A DNA stretch of 64,000 nt, taken from positions 5,083 through 69,082 of the forward strand of contig JAWXCM010000036.1 of the NCBI GenBank assembly GCA_034408745.1. The letters are read 5' to 3'. How positions within the stretch are numbered: position 1 is the first letter of the stretch; each line of letters begins with the position of its first letter. The notes below the pieces were generated by a model. The model did not search any database. It worked only from the letters and a program-made list of their open reading frames with translations, and was not told where the DNA came from. A program made the translations under genes and the position numbers. This document shows, piece by piece, positions 37,611 through 46,302 of this stretch. This DNA is from JAWXCM01 sp034408745. Lineage in GTDB: Bacteria > Acidobacteriota > Terriglobia > Bryobacterales > Bryobacteraceae.

Positions 37611-37985
37611 ATGATACTGAAGAGCCGGATTCGCACCGCTCCCTCTGTAACCATCCTGTCGCTGGAAGGAAATGTCACCCTTGGGGAATCCTCGGCGGCA
37701 CTGCGCGATGCCATTCGCAACGTCATTCTGACGGGCGCTCAGAACATCCTGCTCGATCTCAGCGGCGTCCAGTACATCGACAGCGCTGGGCTCGGCGAAC
37801 TGATCGGCGCGTACGCCACAGGCACCAGCCGCGGCGTTCACATCAAGCTGCTACACCTCCAGAAGAAGGTTCGGGGGCTGATGCAGATCACGCACCTAAT
37901 CACCGTGTTCGAGGTTTTCGAAAACGAGGAAGAAGCGCTTCGCTCCTTCCAGGATGTTCCAGGTTCCACCACTGCCAGGGCTTGA
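37611..37985 (+). CDS. STAS-domain anti-sigma-factor antagonist-like protein
   Basis: A 124-residue single STAS domain. NILLDLSGVQYIDSAGLGEL contains the conserved serine that a SpoIIAB/RsbW-type kinase would phosphorylate (DSAG). No partner kinase, phosphatase or sigma factor is nearby. I chose the ATG at 37611. It stands 33 nt upstream of the CDP-sugar genes on the same strand. Confidence 0.85.
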   Translation: MILKSRIRTAPSVTILSLEGNVTLGESSAALRDAIRNVILTGAQNILLDLSGVQYIDSAGLGELIGAYATGTSRGVHIKLLHLQKKVRGLMQITHLITVFEVFENEEEALRSFQDVPGSTTARA

Positions 37986-38018
37986 GCCTGGCGTGACCTG
38001 GTATGCTGGAAGATTCTA

Positions 38019-39365
38019 ATGACGCTTGTTGCTTTGCCTCAGAACGGCCAGTCCGAACTGCGGTCTCGTGTTCTTTCGGCTGGCCGAGAGTTCTGGGACG
38101 CACGGGAATCCCCTCGATTTAATCCAGGCGAGACCTACATTCCCTGCTCCGGTAAGGTGCTGGACGCCGACGATCTGGCGGCCCTGCTGGATTCTTCGAT
38201 GGACATGTGGCTCACCGCGGGCCCCCATGCCGATGAGTTCGAACGCGCAATCGCGGCCCGGTGCGGAGTCAAAAACGCGAGGCTGGTTTGTTCCGGTTCG
38301 GCAGCCAATCTCGTCGCATTTTCAGCACTCACGTCGCGCAATCTGGGCGAGAAGCGGCTGAAGCCCGGCGATGAAGTTCTCACCGTCGCGGCGGGATTTC
38401 CCACCACGGTCGCGCCGATTGTGCAAAACGGGTGCATACCGGTCTTTGTCGACGTCGATATCCCGACATATAACGCCGATCCGTCACTGCTTGCCGCGGC
38501 GGTTACGCCACGCACGCGCGCCGTCATGATCGCCCACACGCTCGGCAATCCGTTCGATCTGGGTGCTGTGCGCAAACTGTGCGACGAACACGACCTCTGG
38601 CTGATTGAGGACTGCTGCGACGCGCTCGGCGCACACTACGGCGGGCGGCCTGTTGGAACCTTCGGCGATGCGGCGACACTGAGCTTCTACCCCGCGCACC
38701 ACATCACCATGGGCGAGGGAGGCGCTGTGTTGTCAAACGGCGCGTTCCTTACGCGGCAGATCGAATCCTTCCGCGACTGGGGCCGCGACTGCTACTGCGC
38801 CCCAGGAAAAGACAACACCTGCGGCAAGCGGTACGAGTGGAAGAATCTTGCGGGCCTGCCCGACGGCTACGACCATAAGTACGTGTACTCGCACCTCGGC
38901 TACAACGTCAAGGCGACCGACATGCAGGCCGCGCTCGGTAACAGCCAGTTGAAAAAGCTGGACTATTTTGTAGCAAAGCGGCGGGAAAATTTCGCCGAAT
39001 TAACCAAAGCTCTGCGGGAGCTGAAGCTCGACGAATACTTCATTCTTCCCGAGCCAACTCCGAATTCCGAGCCGAGCTGGTTCGGTTTCCTGCTCACCAT
39101 TCGGGATGGAAGGCGACTTAGCCGCCGCTCCCTCGTATCCATGCTGGAAGAGAAGAAGGTCGGCTCACGCCTGCTCTTCGGCGGCAATCTCACGCGGCAG
39201 CCCGCGTTCCAGGGCGTCGACTTCAGGGTTAGCGGTGAGCTCACCAACACGGACAAAATCATGAACGACAGCTTCTGGATCGGTGTCTGGCCGGGCATCG
39301 GGGCCGGGCATCGAGCCTATATGGTTGAGAGGCTGCAGTCCTGCGTCCGGAGCCTCGTGCAATGA
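38019..39365 (+). CDS. rfbH: CDP-4-keto-6-deoxy-D-glucose 3-dehydrase (E1)
   Basis: PMP- and [2Fe-2S]-dependent enzyme that removes the C3 hydroxyl of CDP-4-keto-6-deoxyglucose on the way to 3,6-dideoxyhexoses. The 448-residue protein has an aminotransferase fold, but the PLP-lysine is replaced by histidine in FYPAHHITMGEGG (His227-228), the hallmark of E1. Cys258, Cys260 and Cys268 (DCYCAPGKDNTCGKRY) are candidate cluster ligands. The partner reductase E3 (rfbI/ascD) is not in the window. It overlaps rfbF by 4 nt. Confidence 0.92.
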   Translation: MTLVALPQNGQSELRSRVLSAGREFWDARESPRFNPGETYIPCSGKVLDADDLAALLDSSMDMWLTAGPHADEFERAIAARCGVKNARLVCSGSAANLVAFSALTSRNLGEKRLKPGDEVLTVAAGFPTTVAPIVQNGCIPVFVDVDIPTYNADPSLLAAAVTPRTRAVMIAHTLGNPFDLGAVRKLCDEHDLWLIEDCCDALGAHYGGRPVGTFGDAATLSFYPAHHITMGEGGAVLSNGAFLTRQIESFRDWGRDCYCAPGKDNTCGKRYEWKNLAGLPDGYDHKYVYSHLGYNVKATDMQAALGNSQLKKLDYFVAKRRENFAELTKALRELKLDEYFILPEPTPNSEPSWFGFLLTIRDGRRLSRRSLVSMLEEKKVGSRLLFGGNLTRQPAFQGVDFRVSGELTNTDKIMNDSFWIGVWPGIGAGHRAYMVERLQSCVRSLVQ

Positions 39366-40126
39366 AGGCTGTCATCCTCGCCGGCGGGATGGGATCCCGG
39401 CTGAGCGAAGAGACGGAGCGCGTGCCGAAGCCTCTCGTCGAAGTCGGGTCAAAGCCGATTCTGTGGCACATCATGAAGATCTACAGTGCCCACGGCATCA
39501 ATGATTTCATTCTCTGCCTCGGGTATAAAGGCTACGTAATTAAGGAATATTTCACCAATTATTTCCTGCACGCCTGCGATGTGACTGTCGATCTGTCTTC
39601 GCGTTCCGTTGAGGTGCATCAGAACCGGTCCGAGCCCTGGCGCATCACCATGATCGATACCGGGCTCACCACCAACACCGGCGGGCGCCTGCGTCGTATA
39701 GCACCGATGCTGACCGAGACGTTCTGCATGACGTACGGCGATGGTGTCAGTGACACTGACATTTCCGGCACAGTCGAGTTCCACAGGCAGCACGGCAAAC
39801 TCGCTACGGTTACCGCGATCAAGCCGCCCGGACGCTTCGGCGTGCTGAGTGTGCAGGGCGACAAGGTCACGCATTTCGGCGAAAAGATCGATTCCGAGCA
39901 GTCCACCATCAACGGTGGATTTTTCGTTCTCGAACCCGAAGCGCTGAACCGCGTGTCGAGCGATGAGATCTCCTGGGAACGCGAGCCGATGGAACAGCTC
40001 GCCAGTGAAGACCAGCTCAGGGCGTGGCATCATTCCGGCTTCTGGCAGCCCATGGACACCCTGCGCGACAAGCGGCTGCTGGAAGAACTCTGGGCCTCAG
40101 GCAACGCCCCGTGGAAGGTATGGTGA
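39362..40126 (+). CDS. rfbF: glucose-1-phosphate cytidylyltransferase
   Basis: Makes CDP-glucose from CTP and glucose-1-phosphate. The 254-residue protein has the nucleotidyltransferase signature LAGGMGSRLSEET followed by PKPLVEVG, and RfbF-type MTYGDGVSD and GGFFVLEPE. ATGA overlap with rfbH and a 7-nt overlap with rfbG show tight coupling. Confidence 0.94.
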   Translation: MKAVILAGGMGSRLSEETERVPKPLVEVGSKPILWHIMKIYSAHGINDFILCLGYKGYVIKEYFTNYFLHACDVTVDLSSRSVEVHQNRSEPWRITMIDTGLTTNTGGRLRRIAPMLTETFCMTYGDGVSDTDISGTVEFHRQHGKLATVTAIKPPGRFGVLSVQGDKVTHFGEKIDSEQSTINGGFFVLEPEALNRVSSDEISWEREPMEQLASEDQLRAWHHSGFWQPMDTLRDKRLLEELWASGNAPWKVW

Positions 40127-41211
40127 ACTTCGATCCCACGCGCGAGTTCTGGGCCGGACGGCGTGTGTTCCTCACCGGGCACACCGGCTTCAAGGGATCC
40201 TGGTTGCTGGTGTGGCTCAACCGGCTGGGAGCGGAAGTTTGCGGCTACTCGCTGGAGCCTCCTTCGGACCCGTCGATGTTCGCCACGCTCGGGCTCCAGG
40301 AGCTCTGCCAGGACGTGCGCGGTGACATCAACGACGCCCCGGCGCTGCACGCCGCAATGCGCGGCTTCGATCCTGAGGTAGTGCTTCACCTGGCCGCACT
40401 GCCGCTGGTTCGGCAGTCGTACCGCGATCCAGTGTCCGCATTTCAGACGAACGCCATCGGCACCGCCAACGTGATCCTCGGCTGCCGCGAGTGCCCTTCG
40501 GCGCGGGCGGCCGTCATGATCACCACGGACAAGGTCTACGAGAATCGCGAGTGGTGCTGGCCATATCGGGAGACCGACGCGCTCGGAGGCTACGACCCCT
40601 ACAGTGCCAGCAAAGCGTGTGCGGAGTTGATTACCGATTCACTGCGGCGCTCCTTCTTCCATCCGTCACGACACGCCGAACACCACCTGGCCATCGCGTC
40701 GGCTCGCGCGGGCAACGTAATTGGCGGCGGCGACTGGGGCGGCGACCGCATTGTTCCCGATGCCGTGCGTGCCTTCTCCTCCGGTAAGGTGCTCGATGTC
40801 CGGCGGCCCGATGCCGTGCGGCCCTGGCAGCATGTTATCGACCCGCTGGGCGGCTACCTGACACTGGCCCGCGCATTGTACGAAGGAGGTCCACAGTTCG
40901 CAACAGCGTGGAACCTGGGACCTCCCGCCGATCATGTCCACACCGTGCGCAAGTTGGTCGATGCGTTGGCGGCCGCGTGGGGACCCGAAGCCGCATGGTC
41001 CGCGGGGCAGGCCGATCCGAACCTGCATGAAGCGGGTCACCTGACGCTCGATCCGGCAATGGCGAATCAACGTCTGCGCTGGTCGACACGTGTGTCGTTT
41101 GAGGAAGGCATTCGCATGACAGCCGCATGGTATCGGGCGTTCTATTCGGGCTCGAATAGCAGCACGCTCAGACAGCTCACCAGTGAGCAGATCGGCGCGG
41201 TCTGCGGGTGA
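40120..41211 (+). CDS. rfbG: CDP-glucose 4,6-dehydratase
   Basis: Extended SDR enzyme giving CDP-4-keto-6-deoxyglucose. The 363-residue protein has GHTGFKGSWL as its glycine-rich NAD motif, TTDKVYENREW, and the catalytic YDPYSASKACAE (YxxxK). The dehydratase-specific TTDKVY is present. I chose the ATG at 40120 (GGAAGG upstream region); starts further back lie inside rfbF in another frame. It ends 4 nt into the next gene. Confidence 0.93.
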   Translation: MVNFDPTREFWAGRRVFLTGHTGFKGSWLLVWLNRLGAEVCGYSLEPPSDPSMFATLGLQELCQDVRGDINDAPALHAAMRGFDPEVVLHLAALPLVRQSYRDPVSAFQTNAIGTANVILGCRECPSARAAVMITTDKVYENREWCWPYRETDALGGYDPYSASKACAELITDSLRRSFFHPSRHAEHHLAIASARAGNVIGGGDWGGDRIVPDAVRAFSSGKVLDVRRPDAVRPWQHVIDPLGGYLTLARALYEGGPQFATAWNLGPPADHVHTVRKLVDALAAAWGPEAAWSAGQADPNLHEAGHLTLDPAMANQRLRWSTRVSFEEGIRMTAAWYRAFYSGSNSSTLRQLTSEQIGAVCG

Positions 41212-42101
41212 AGCGCGTTCTGCTCACCGGCGCGACGGGCTACATCGGGCGCGCGCTGACGGCACACCTGATGCGAGTCGGATGCCACGCCGGCTATCTT
41301 CACCTTGCATCGGAAGAGCCGCTGGCCGATACCCAGGCCACCCCGTTTCGCCTCGACACGGACAGCAGCATCGCCGAAGCCCTGGCGGCATTTCAGCCGG
41401 ACGTGGTGATGCACCTTGCCGCCGTGATGGCGCCCGGTAACACGCGCGCCATGCTCGAGGCCAACGTGGTGTTCGGCACGCTGCTGTGCGAGGCGATGGT
41501 GCAAACAGGGTGCCGCGCATTGGTCAACACGGGGACGTTCTGGCAATACGGTCCGTCTGGCGAGTACGCGCCCAACACACTGTACGCATCCACCAAACAG
41601 GCCTTTCAGGACGTGGTCACCTGGTTCGCGATCCATCAGGGTCTGCGCGCAGTCACACTGGCGCTGTTCGACGTGTTCGGGCCGCACGACTCACGCCCGA
41701 AGCTGATCACCGATCTGGTTCGATCCGTACGAGCCGGCGAGCCAGTGGACGCAAGCACCGGCGAGCAGCCCGTCTGCCCCATTTACATCGACGACGTGTG
41801 CTCCGCTTTCGAGCATGCCGGACGCCTCGTCGCAAGCCCGGACGCAGCCTCCGGGCACGTGGTGTTCGCAGCCGACACGGGCATCCGCGTGTCAGTGCGC
41901 GCCATGGTGGAGCATTTCATGCAGGCAGTGGCGAAGCCGGTGGAAGTACGATGGGGAGCAAAGCCTCAGCGAACCGGTCAGATTCGGGTGCCCGTCGCCG
42001 GAATGCCGGTGTTGCCAGGCTGGTCACCGCGGTTCGATCTGCCGGCCGCCATGCAGGCGCTGGTACGCGCCGAGTTGCTGGCCCCTGAGGAGAGGCCGTG
42101 A
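41208..42101 (+). CDS. NAD(P)-dependent epimerase/dehydratase, possible CDP-3,6-dideoxyhexose synthase
   Basis: A 297-residue extended SDR. The N-terminus VLLTGATGYIGRAL binds the cofactor, and LYASTKQAFQD provides the YxxxK pair. NTGTFWQYGPSGEYAPNTLYA resembles abequose/paratose-synthase-type reductases that finish CDP-3,6-dideoxyhexoses. Position right after rfbG supports a C4-ketoreductase role; exact product is not decidable. It starts with GTG, overlapping rfbG by 4 nt. Confidence 0.75.
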   Translation: MKRVLLTGATGYIGRALTAHLMRVGCHAGYLHLASEEPLADTQATPFRLDTDSSIAEALAAFQPDVVMHLAAVMAPGNTRAMLEANVVFGTLLCEAMVQTGCRALVNTGTFWQYGPSGEYAPNTLYASTKQAFQDVVTWFAIHQGLRAVTLALFDVFGPHDSRPKLITDLVRSVRAGEPVDASTGEQPVCPIYIDDVCSAFEHAGRLVASPDAASGHVVFAADTGIRVSVRAMVEHFMQAVAKPVEVRWGAKPQRTGQIRVPVAGMPVLPGWSPRFDLPAAMQALVRAELLAPEERP

Positions 42102-43039
42102 AGCTAATCTCGATTGTTATCCCGGTCTTCAACGAAGAAGAGAACATCGACGCCTGCTACCGAGGCATCTGCGAACTCGCTGTCAGCGAGCCGGATTACC
42201 GCTGGGAATTCGTCTTCACCGATAACCACAGCACCGATAAAACGTTCGCCATTCTCACCGAACTCGCGCGCAACGATTCACGGATTCGCGTCTTTCGATT
42301 CTCCCGGAATTTCGGATACCAGAAGTCGATCCTGACCGGTTATCGAAACGCAACGGGCGATTGCGCCGTGCAACTCGACGCAGACCTGCAGGATCCACCC
42401 GAGATGGTACGCGACTTCATCCGGCTCTGGGAGCGCGGCCACAAAGTGGTTTACGGCATACGCAGGCAGCGTCGCGAGGGCCTTGTGATTCGTGCCACCC
42501 GCAAGTTGTTTTACCGGGTGCTGGCGTTCCTCAGCGATTCGCACCTGCCAGTAGATGCCGGCGACTTCAGGCTGGTCGACCGCGCGATTCTGGATCAGCT
42601 CGCAACCCTGCGCCAGTCGCGCATGTACATCCGTGGACGCATCGCCGAGATGGGCTTCGACCAGGTTGGCATCGAGTATGTCCGCCGCGATCGCATGCGC
42701 GGAGAGAGCAAGTTCACCCTGTCCCAGTACTTCGGGCTCGCCATAGACGCGATCACCGCGCACTCCGTAGTACCGCTGCGCCTTGCGACGTGGTTCGGTC
42801 TCGGCATCACTGTCCTGTCCCTCGCGCTGAGCGCCTTTTACATCGTCTACGCGACGCTGTTCGCGGGATCCTGGCCACCTGGTTTCGCCACACTGGCCGT
42901 ATTGATGACCGGAACACTGGGAATTCTGAGCCTCTTCATCGGAATTATCGGCGAATATCTGGCGCGATTATTTGAAGAAATCGTCACCCGCCAGGACGTA
43001 ATTCTGGAAACTACCATCGATCCGCAACGCGACAAATGA
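42098..43039 (+). CDS. GT2 glycosyltransferase (DPM1/GtrB-like) with two C-terminal membrane helices
   Basis: A 313-residue family 2 glycosyltransferase. SIVIPVFNEEENI opens the fold, FTDNHSTDKTF stands in place of the usual DDxSxD, and QLDADLQDPPEM is the DxD-like core. Two hydrophobic helices (about 228-290) match GtrB/ArnC-type enzymes that load a sugar onto undecaprenyl phosphate. The Asp-to-Asn change in FTDNHS is notable but tolerated in relatives. It starts with GTG, with 4-nt overlaps on both sides. Confidence 0.85.
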   Translation: MKLISIVIPVFNEEENIDACYRGICELAVSEPDYRWEFVFTDNHSTDKTFAILTELARNDSRIRVFRFSRNFGYQKSILTGYRNATGDCAVQLDADLQDPPEMVRDFIRLWERGHKVVYGIRRQRREGLVIRATRKLFYRVLAFLSDSHLPVDAGDFRLVDRAILDQLATLRQSRMYIRGRIAEMGFDQVGIEYVRRDRMRGESKFTLSQYFGLAIDAITAHSVVPLRLATWFGLGITVLSLALSAFYIVYATLFAGSWPPGFATLAVLMTGTLGILSLFIGIIGEYLARLFEEIVTRQDVILETTIDPQRDK

Positions 43040-44532
43040 CACTCGGCCGCCGCCCCGCCATCTTCTTCGACCGCGACGGCGTGCTGAACGTCGACGCCGG
43101 ATATCTCTTCCGGTCGGACGAAGTACGCTGGGTGCCCGGCGCCATGGCAGCGGTCCGGCGTGCCAACGATCTCGGCTTCCTGACCGTGGTAGTGACGAAC
43201 CAGTCTGGTGTCGCGCGTGGCCTGTACACCGAAGCGGAAATCGTCGCGCTGCACGGGTGGATGCAGGCGCAACTCGGCGAAGCGGGCGCGCACATCGACG
43301 CCTTCTACTACTGCCCGCATCATCCCCAGGGCAGCGAACAGGCTTACCGCGTGGACTGCGACTGCCGTAAGCCACTCCCCGGCATGTTGCTGCGAGCGGC
43401 TCGCGAACTCGACATCGACCTGACCGCCAGCATTCTCATCGGCGACAGCCCGCGAGACATCACGGCAGCCGAAGCGGCGGGTGCCACAGGTTATCTGTTC
43501 CGGGATGGCGACCTGTCCACCTTCTTCAATGCCCTGCTGGTCGACCGGCTGCGCAGGGCGAAAACGGTCTGCGTGGGGGACGTCATGCTGGACGAGTTTA
43601 TCTACGGTGACGTGAACCGCATCTCGCCCGAAGCGCCAGTACCCGTACTGCGTACCGACCGTCATCGCTCCATGCTGGGAGGCGCAGGCAACGCGGTGCG
43701 CAACATGGCCGCGCTGGGTTCGCAGGTCACGCTGCTGTCTGTCACAGGCGATGACCAGTCCGGCAGCGCAGTCGCCGAACTCTGTAAGGCGCTCCCCGAA
43801 TGCGACGCAGTACTTCTGCGCGAACCAGGCCGTGTGACGCCGACGAAGACCCGCTTTGTGGCGCACAGCCAGCAACTGCTGCGCGCCGACCGCGAGAGCA
43901 CGGCGCCAGTGTCAGAAGCACTGCTGGGACAGCTGCTGCAGGGCTTCAGCGAATCTCTGAAATACGCCAGCGCCGTCCTGCTCTCCGACTACGCCAAGGG
44001 CGTCCTCAGCGGCAGCCACGCCTCGCGCTTCATCGCCCTCGCGCGAGACGCGGGGGTACCGGTTGTGGTCGACCCGAAAGGCACATCGTTCGCCCGCTAC
44101 TCCGGCGCCACTGTACTGAAGCCGAATCTGCGGGAACTGGCCCACGCGGTCGACATGCCCGTCGACACGCCCGCGCAGATCGAGGCCGCGGCCCGCCACC
44201 TGGCCGAGTCGGCTGGCGTGCCCTGGGTCCTGGTCACCCGCGGTCCGGACGGCATGATGCTGGTTCCCGCCAACGGTGCCGCCGCGGCATTCCAGTCCCT
44301 GGCGCGGGAGGTCTACGACGTCACAGGCGCGGGAGACACCGTGGCCGCCGTCCTGACTGCGGCTCTTGGAGCTGGTCTGCCCATCCGGGCCGCAGTGGAA
44401 CTGGCGAACATAGCAGCAGGCATCGTGGTCGGTAAGACTGGCACCGCCACCGTCTCACTGGACGAGATCAAACAGCATCTTCGGTCAGCGCAGCGGCCAG
44501 CAGCGGAATCATCAGCTCATGATGACCAGTGA
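43036..44532 (+). CDS. fused heptose bisphosphate phosphatase (GmhB) and heptose-7-phosphate kinase (HldE domain 1)
   Basis: A 498-residue bifunctional protein. Residues 5-165 are a HAD phosphatase of the GmhB type: FFDRDGVLN with Asp12/Asp14, VVTNQSGVARG, a Cys/His zinc loop (YYCPHHPQG to DCDCRKP) and GDSPRDITAA. Residues 172-485 are a PfkB kinase of the RfaE/HldE-1 type: VGDVMLDEFIYGDVNRISPEAP and DVTGAGDTV with base Asp434. Together they would turn heptose-7-phosphate into heptose-1-phosphate. The nucleotidyltransferase domain of HldE is absent. The last 65 nt overlap the convergent gene. Confidence 0.88.
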   Translation: MTLGRRPAIFFDRDGVLNVDAGYLFRSDEVRWVPGAMAAVRRANDLGFLTVVVTNQSGVARGLYTEAEIVALHGWMQAQLGEAGAHIDAFYYCPHHPQGSEQAYRVDCDCRKPLPGMLLRAARELDIDLTASILIGDSPRDITAAEAAGATGYLFRDGDLSTFFNALLVDRLRRAKTVCVGDVMLDEFIYGDVNRISPEAPVPVLRTDRHRSMLGGAGNAVRNMAALGSQVTLLSVTGDDQSGSAVAELCKALPECDAVLLREPGRVTPTKTRFVAHSQQLLRADRESTAPVSEALLGQLLQGFSESLKYASAVLLSDYAKGVLSGSHASRFIALARDAGVPVVVDPKGTSFARYSGATVLKPNLRELAHAVDMPVDTPAQIEAAARHLAESAGVPWVLVTRGPDGMMLVPANGAAAAFQSLAREVYDVTGAGDTVAAVLTAALGAGLPIRAAVELANIAAGIVVGKTGTATVSLDEIKQHLRSAQRPAAESSAHDDQ

Positions 44533-45427
44533 TGGCGTAACCCCGGCCGCCGGACCCGGCATGAGGCCGCTGGACTACGTTCACGCGAGGTCTGTAGTGC
44601 TGCAGAAAATCGAAGTTCGCAGTCGTGAAGTTCGCCAGCGGCCGCCCCAGGTTGCGCACCAGCGACACAGCCTTTAAAAACACCTCGGGCAACACCACCG
44701 CCGACCCGACGTTGAGATATACGCCGCCCTCATTCAACTCAGACACCATGGTGCACGCCAGCCGGAAGTCGCAATGCGTAGCCGCGCCCAGCGCCGCCGG
44801 GTCGACAGCCGGGTGCATGTGAGGCGTGTCGGTACCGATCGCGACGTGCACGGTCACCGGCACCGCCGCGCGCCATGCTGCCGACAGCAGACTGAATTCG
44901 GAAAACTCAGGAGCCCCGACATCCTGCAGATGGCGCCCCAGCGCCTCGCCGATCCCAATGCCGTCACGCCCAGCGGCCGCAATGGCGGCGTTCATCTCAC
45001 GCCCCGTCTCCTCTGAAATACCAAAATCGCCGCCAGGCAGCGCGGCCTCCACGTCCTCACTGGTAGTTCCAGCCACAGCGATCTCGAAATCGTGAATTGA
45101 GGTGGAGCCATTAAACAGAAAACCTGTCGCATATCCGCGGCGCATCAGGTCGATCAGCACAGGTGCGAGGCCGCACTTAATAACATGCCCACCCATACCC
45201 CACAACACCGGCTTTCGCGCCGCGCGAGCCGTGCGAATCCGCTCCACCAGCCCGCGGAAGTCGTCACCGGCCAGGATCCGGGGAAGACTCGCCAGCAGCG
45301 CGCCGACTCCGCCACCAGGCGCAACCGGCCGTGCGAAATGCGACGTGTTGACCTTGCCCCCACGGCTCCCCAGCGGCGTGGTGCGCAGATGTTCGAGGGA
45401 GATGGGCTGCTTCTCGTAGATGCTCAA
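44468..45427 (-). CDS. deoxyhypusine-synthase-like family protein
   Basis: A 319-residue protein. The N-terminal part GMGGHVIKCGLAPVLIDLM and NGSTSIHDFEIAVAGTTSEDV followed by GDFGISEETGREMN resembles the bacterial deoxyhypusine/homospermidine-synthase-like group with a Rossmann-type fold. A true eIF5A substrate does not exist in bacteria, so the product may be a polyamine or something else. The canonical active-site lysine cannot be placed by eye. It starts with TTG at 45427 after GGAAG. Alternative: an unrelated conserved family that I only partly recognise. Confidence 0.5.
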   Translation of the reverse strand: MSIYEKQPISLEHLRTTPLGSRGGKVNTSHFARPVAPGGGVGALLASLPRILAGDDFRGLVERIRTARAARKPVLWGMGGHVIKCGLAPVLIDLMRRGYATGFLFNGSTSIHDFEIAVAGTTSEDVEAALPGGDFGISEETGREMNAAIAAAGRDGIGIGEALGRHLQDVGAPEFSEFSLLSAAWRAAVPVTVHVAIGTDTPHMHPAVDPAALGAATHCDFRLACTMVSELNEGGVYLNVGSAVVLPEVFLKAVSLVRNLGRPLANFTTANFDFLQHYRPRVNVVQRPHAGSGGRGYAITGHHELMIPLLAAALTEDAV

Positions 45428-45451
45428 CGGAGTACTTCCACTCTACGACAC

Positions 45452-46275
45452 CTACTGGCCCGCAGCCCGAGCGTTGAGGTACCCAAGGTCGTTCATCCAG
45501 TCGTGCAGCAGTTCGGGCCACCGAGCCTCGGGCATGGAGGCGAACTCGGGGGTGCGGCCGGTCATTCCGACGCCGTGGCCAGCCCATCGTCATTGTTGAC
45601 GAACAGGAACGTAGGCGGTGGATTTTTTGTCGTGAACGTCGCGCCCGAAACCATGCCCGGATACCCGAGCACGGCGAAGTCCGGCCGGGAACTTATGCGC
45701 TCCACCGGGTCGGCCGATTGCCCATTCCCCGCGTCGAAGCGGTTCGCGGCAAGTGCGGCAAGGTACCCGCCCGCGGAGAACCCCATCACGCCGACGCGGC
45801 CCGTATCGACACCCCATTCCTTCGCGCGGCTCCGCACCATGCGAACGGCTCGCAGTACATCGGCCAGCGATTCCACTTCCGCTTTGTATGTCGACCCCTC
45901 CGCTTTCGACAACCGGCTCCTGAGCACAAATGCCGCCACGCCCATTTCGTTCAGCTTCTTCGCCACCAACTCGCCTTCCAGATCCATCACCAGGTAGCGG
46001 TGGCCGCCACCAGGCATCACTATGAAAGCCGCACCAGTCGCTTTTTCCTTCGGCGGCAGATAGACCGTGATCGACGGCTTGTGGATGTCGGTGACGCGGT
46101 GGAAGGCGTCAGGCGTGCCGCCCTGGATCCATCGCTCGGGCGCGGTCTTCCCTTCTGAACCCGGCGCGCCCTGAGGCCAAAGAAAGACAATCGGGCCGGT
46201 CGGTACGAACGGTGGGTCGGAGGCGAAGACCACGGAACCGGCAAGAGCCGCAAGAAGCGCAGCAGCTTTGTGCAT
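45452..46275 (-). pseudogene. secreted alpha/beta-hydrolase (esterase) broken by an out-of-frame deletion
   Basis: The main frame (46275-45562) gives 237 residues: signal peptide, oxyanion region MPGGGHRYLVMDLEGE, nucleophile elbow GFSAGGYLAAL and the acid region FLFVNNDD, then a premature TGA. From 45583 to a TAG at 45452 another frame continues the family C-terminus: AGHGVGMTGRTPEF with the expected catalytic His, then RWPELLHDWMNDLGYL. The usual 20-30 residues between acid and His are missing, so an internal deletion shifted the frame. As read, the protein lacks its catalytic His. Confidence 0.75.
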
Positions 46276-46287
46276 ACGGCCATCTTA
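46276..46287 (-). promoter_or_regulatory. putative leaderless promoter of the broken esterase
   Basis: On the minus strand TAAGAT (46287-46282) ends exactly 6 nt before the ATG at 46275. TTGGCG (46311-46306) lies 18 nt further upstream as a -35 matching four of six consensus bases. No Shine-Dalgarno sequence is present. Confidence 0.5.
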
Positions 46288-46302
46288 AGAGAACTTCAGG
46301 CG

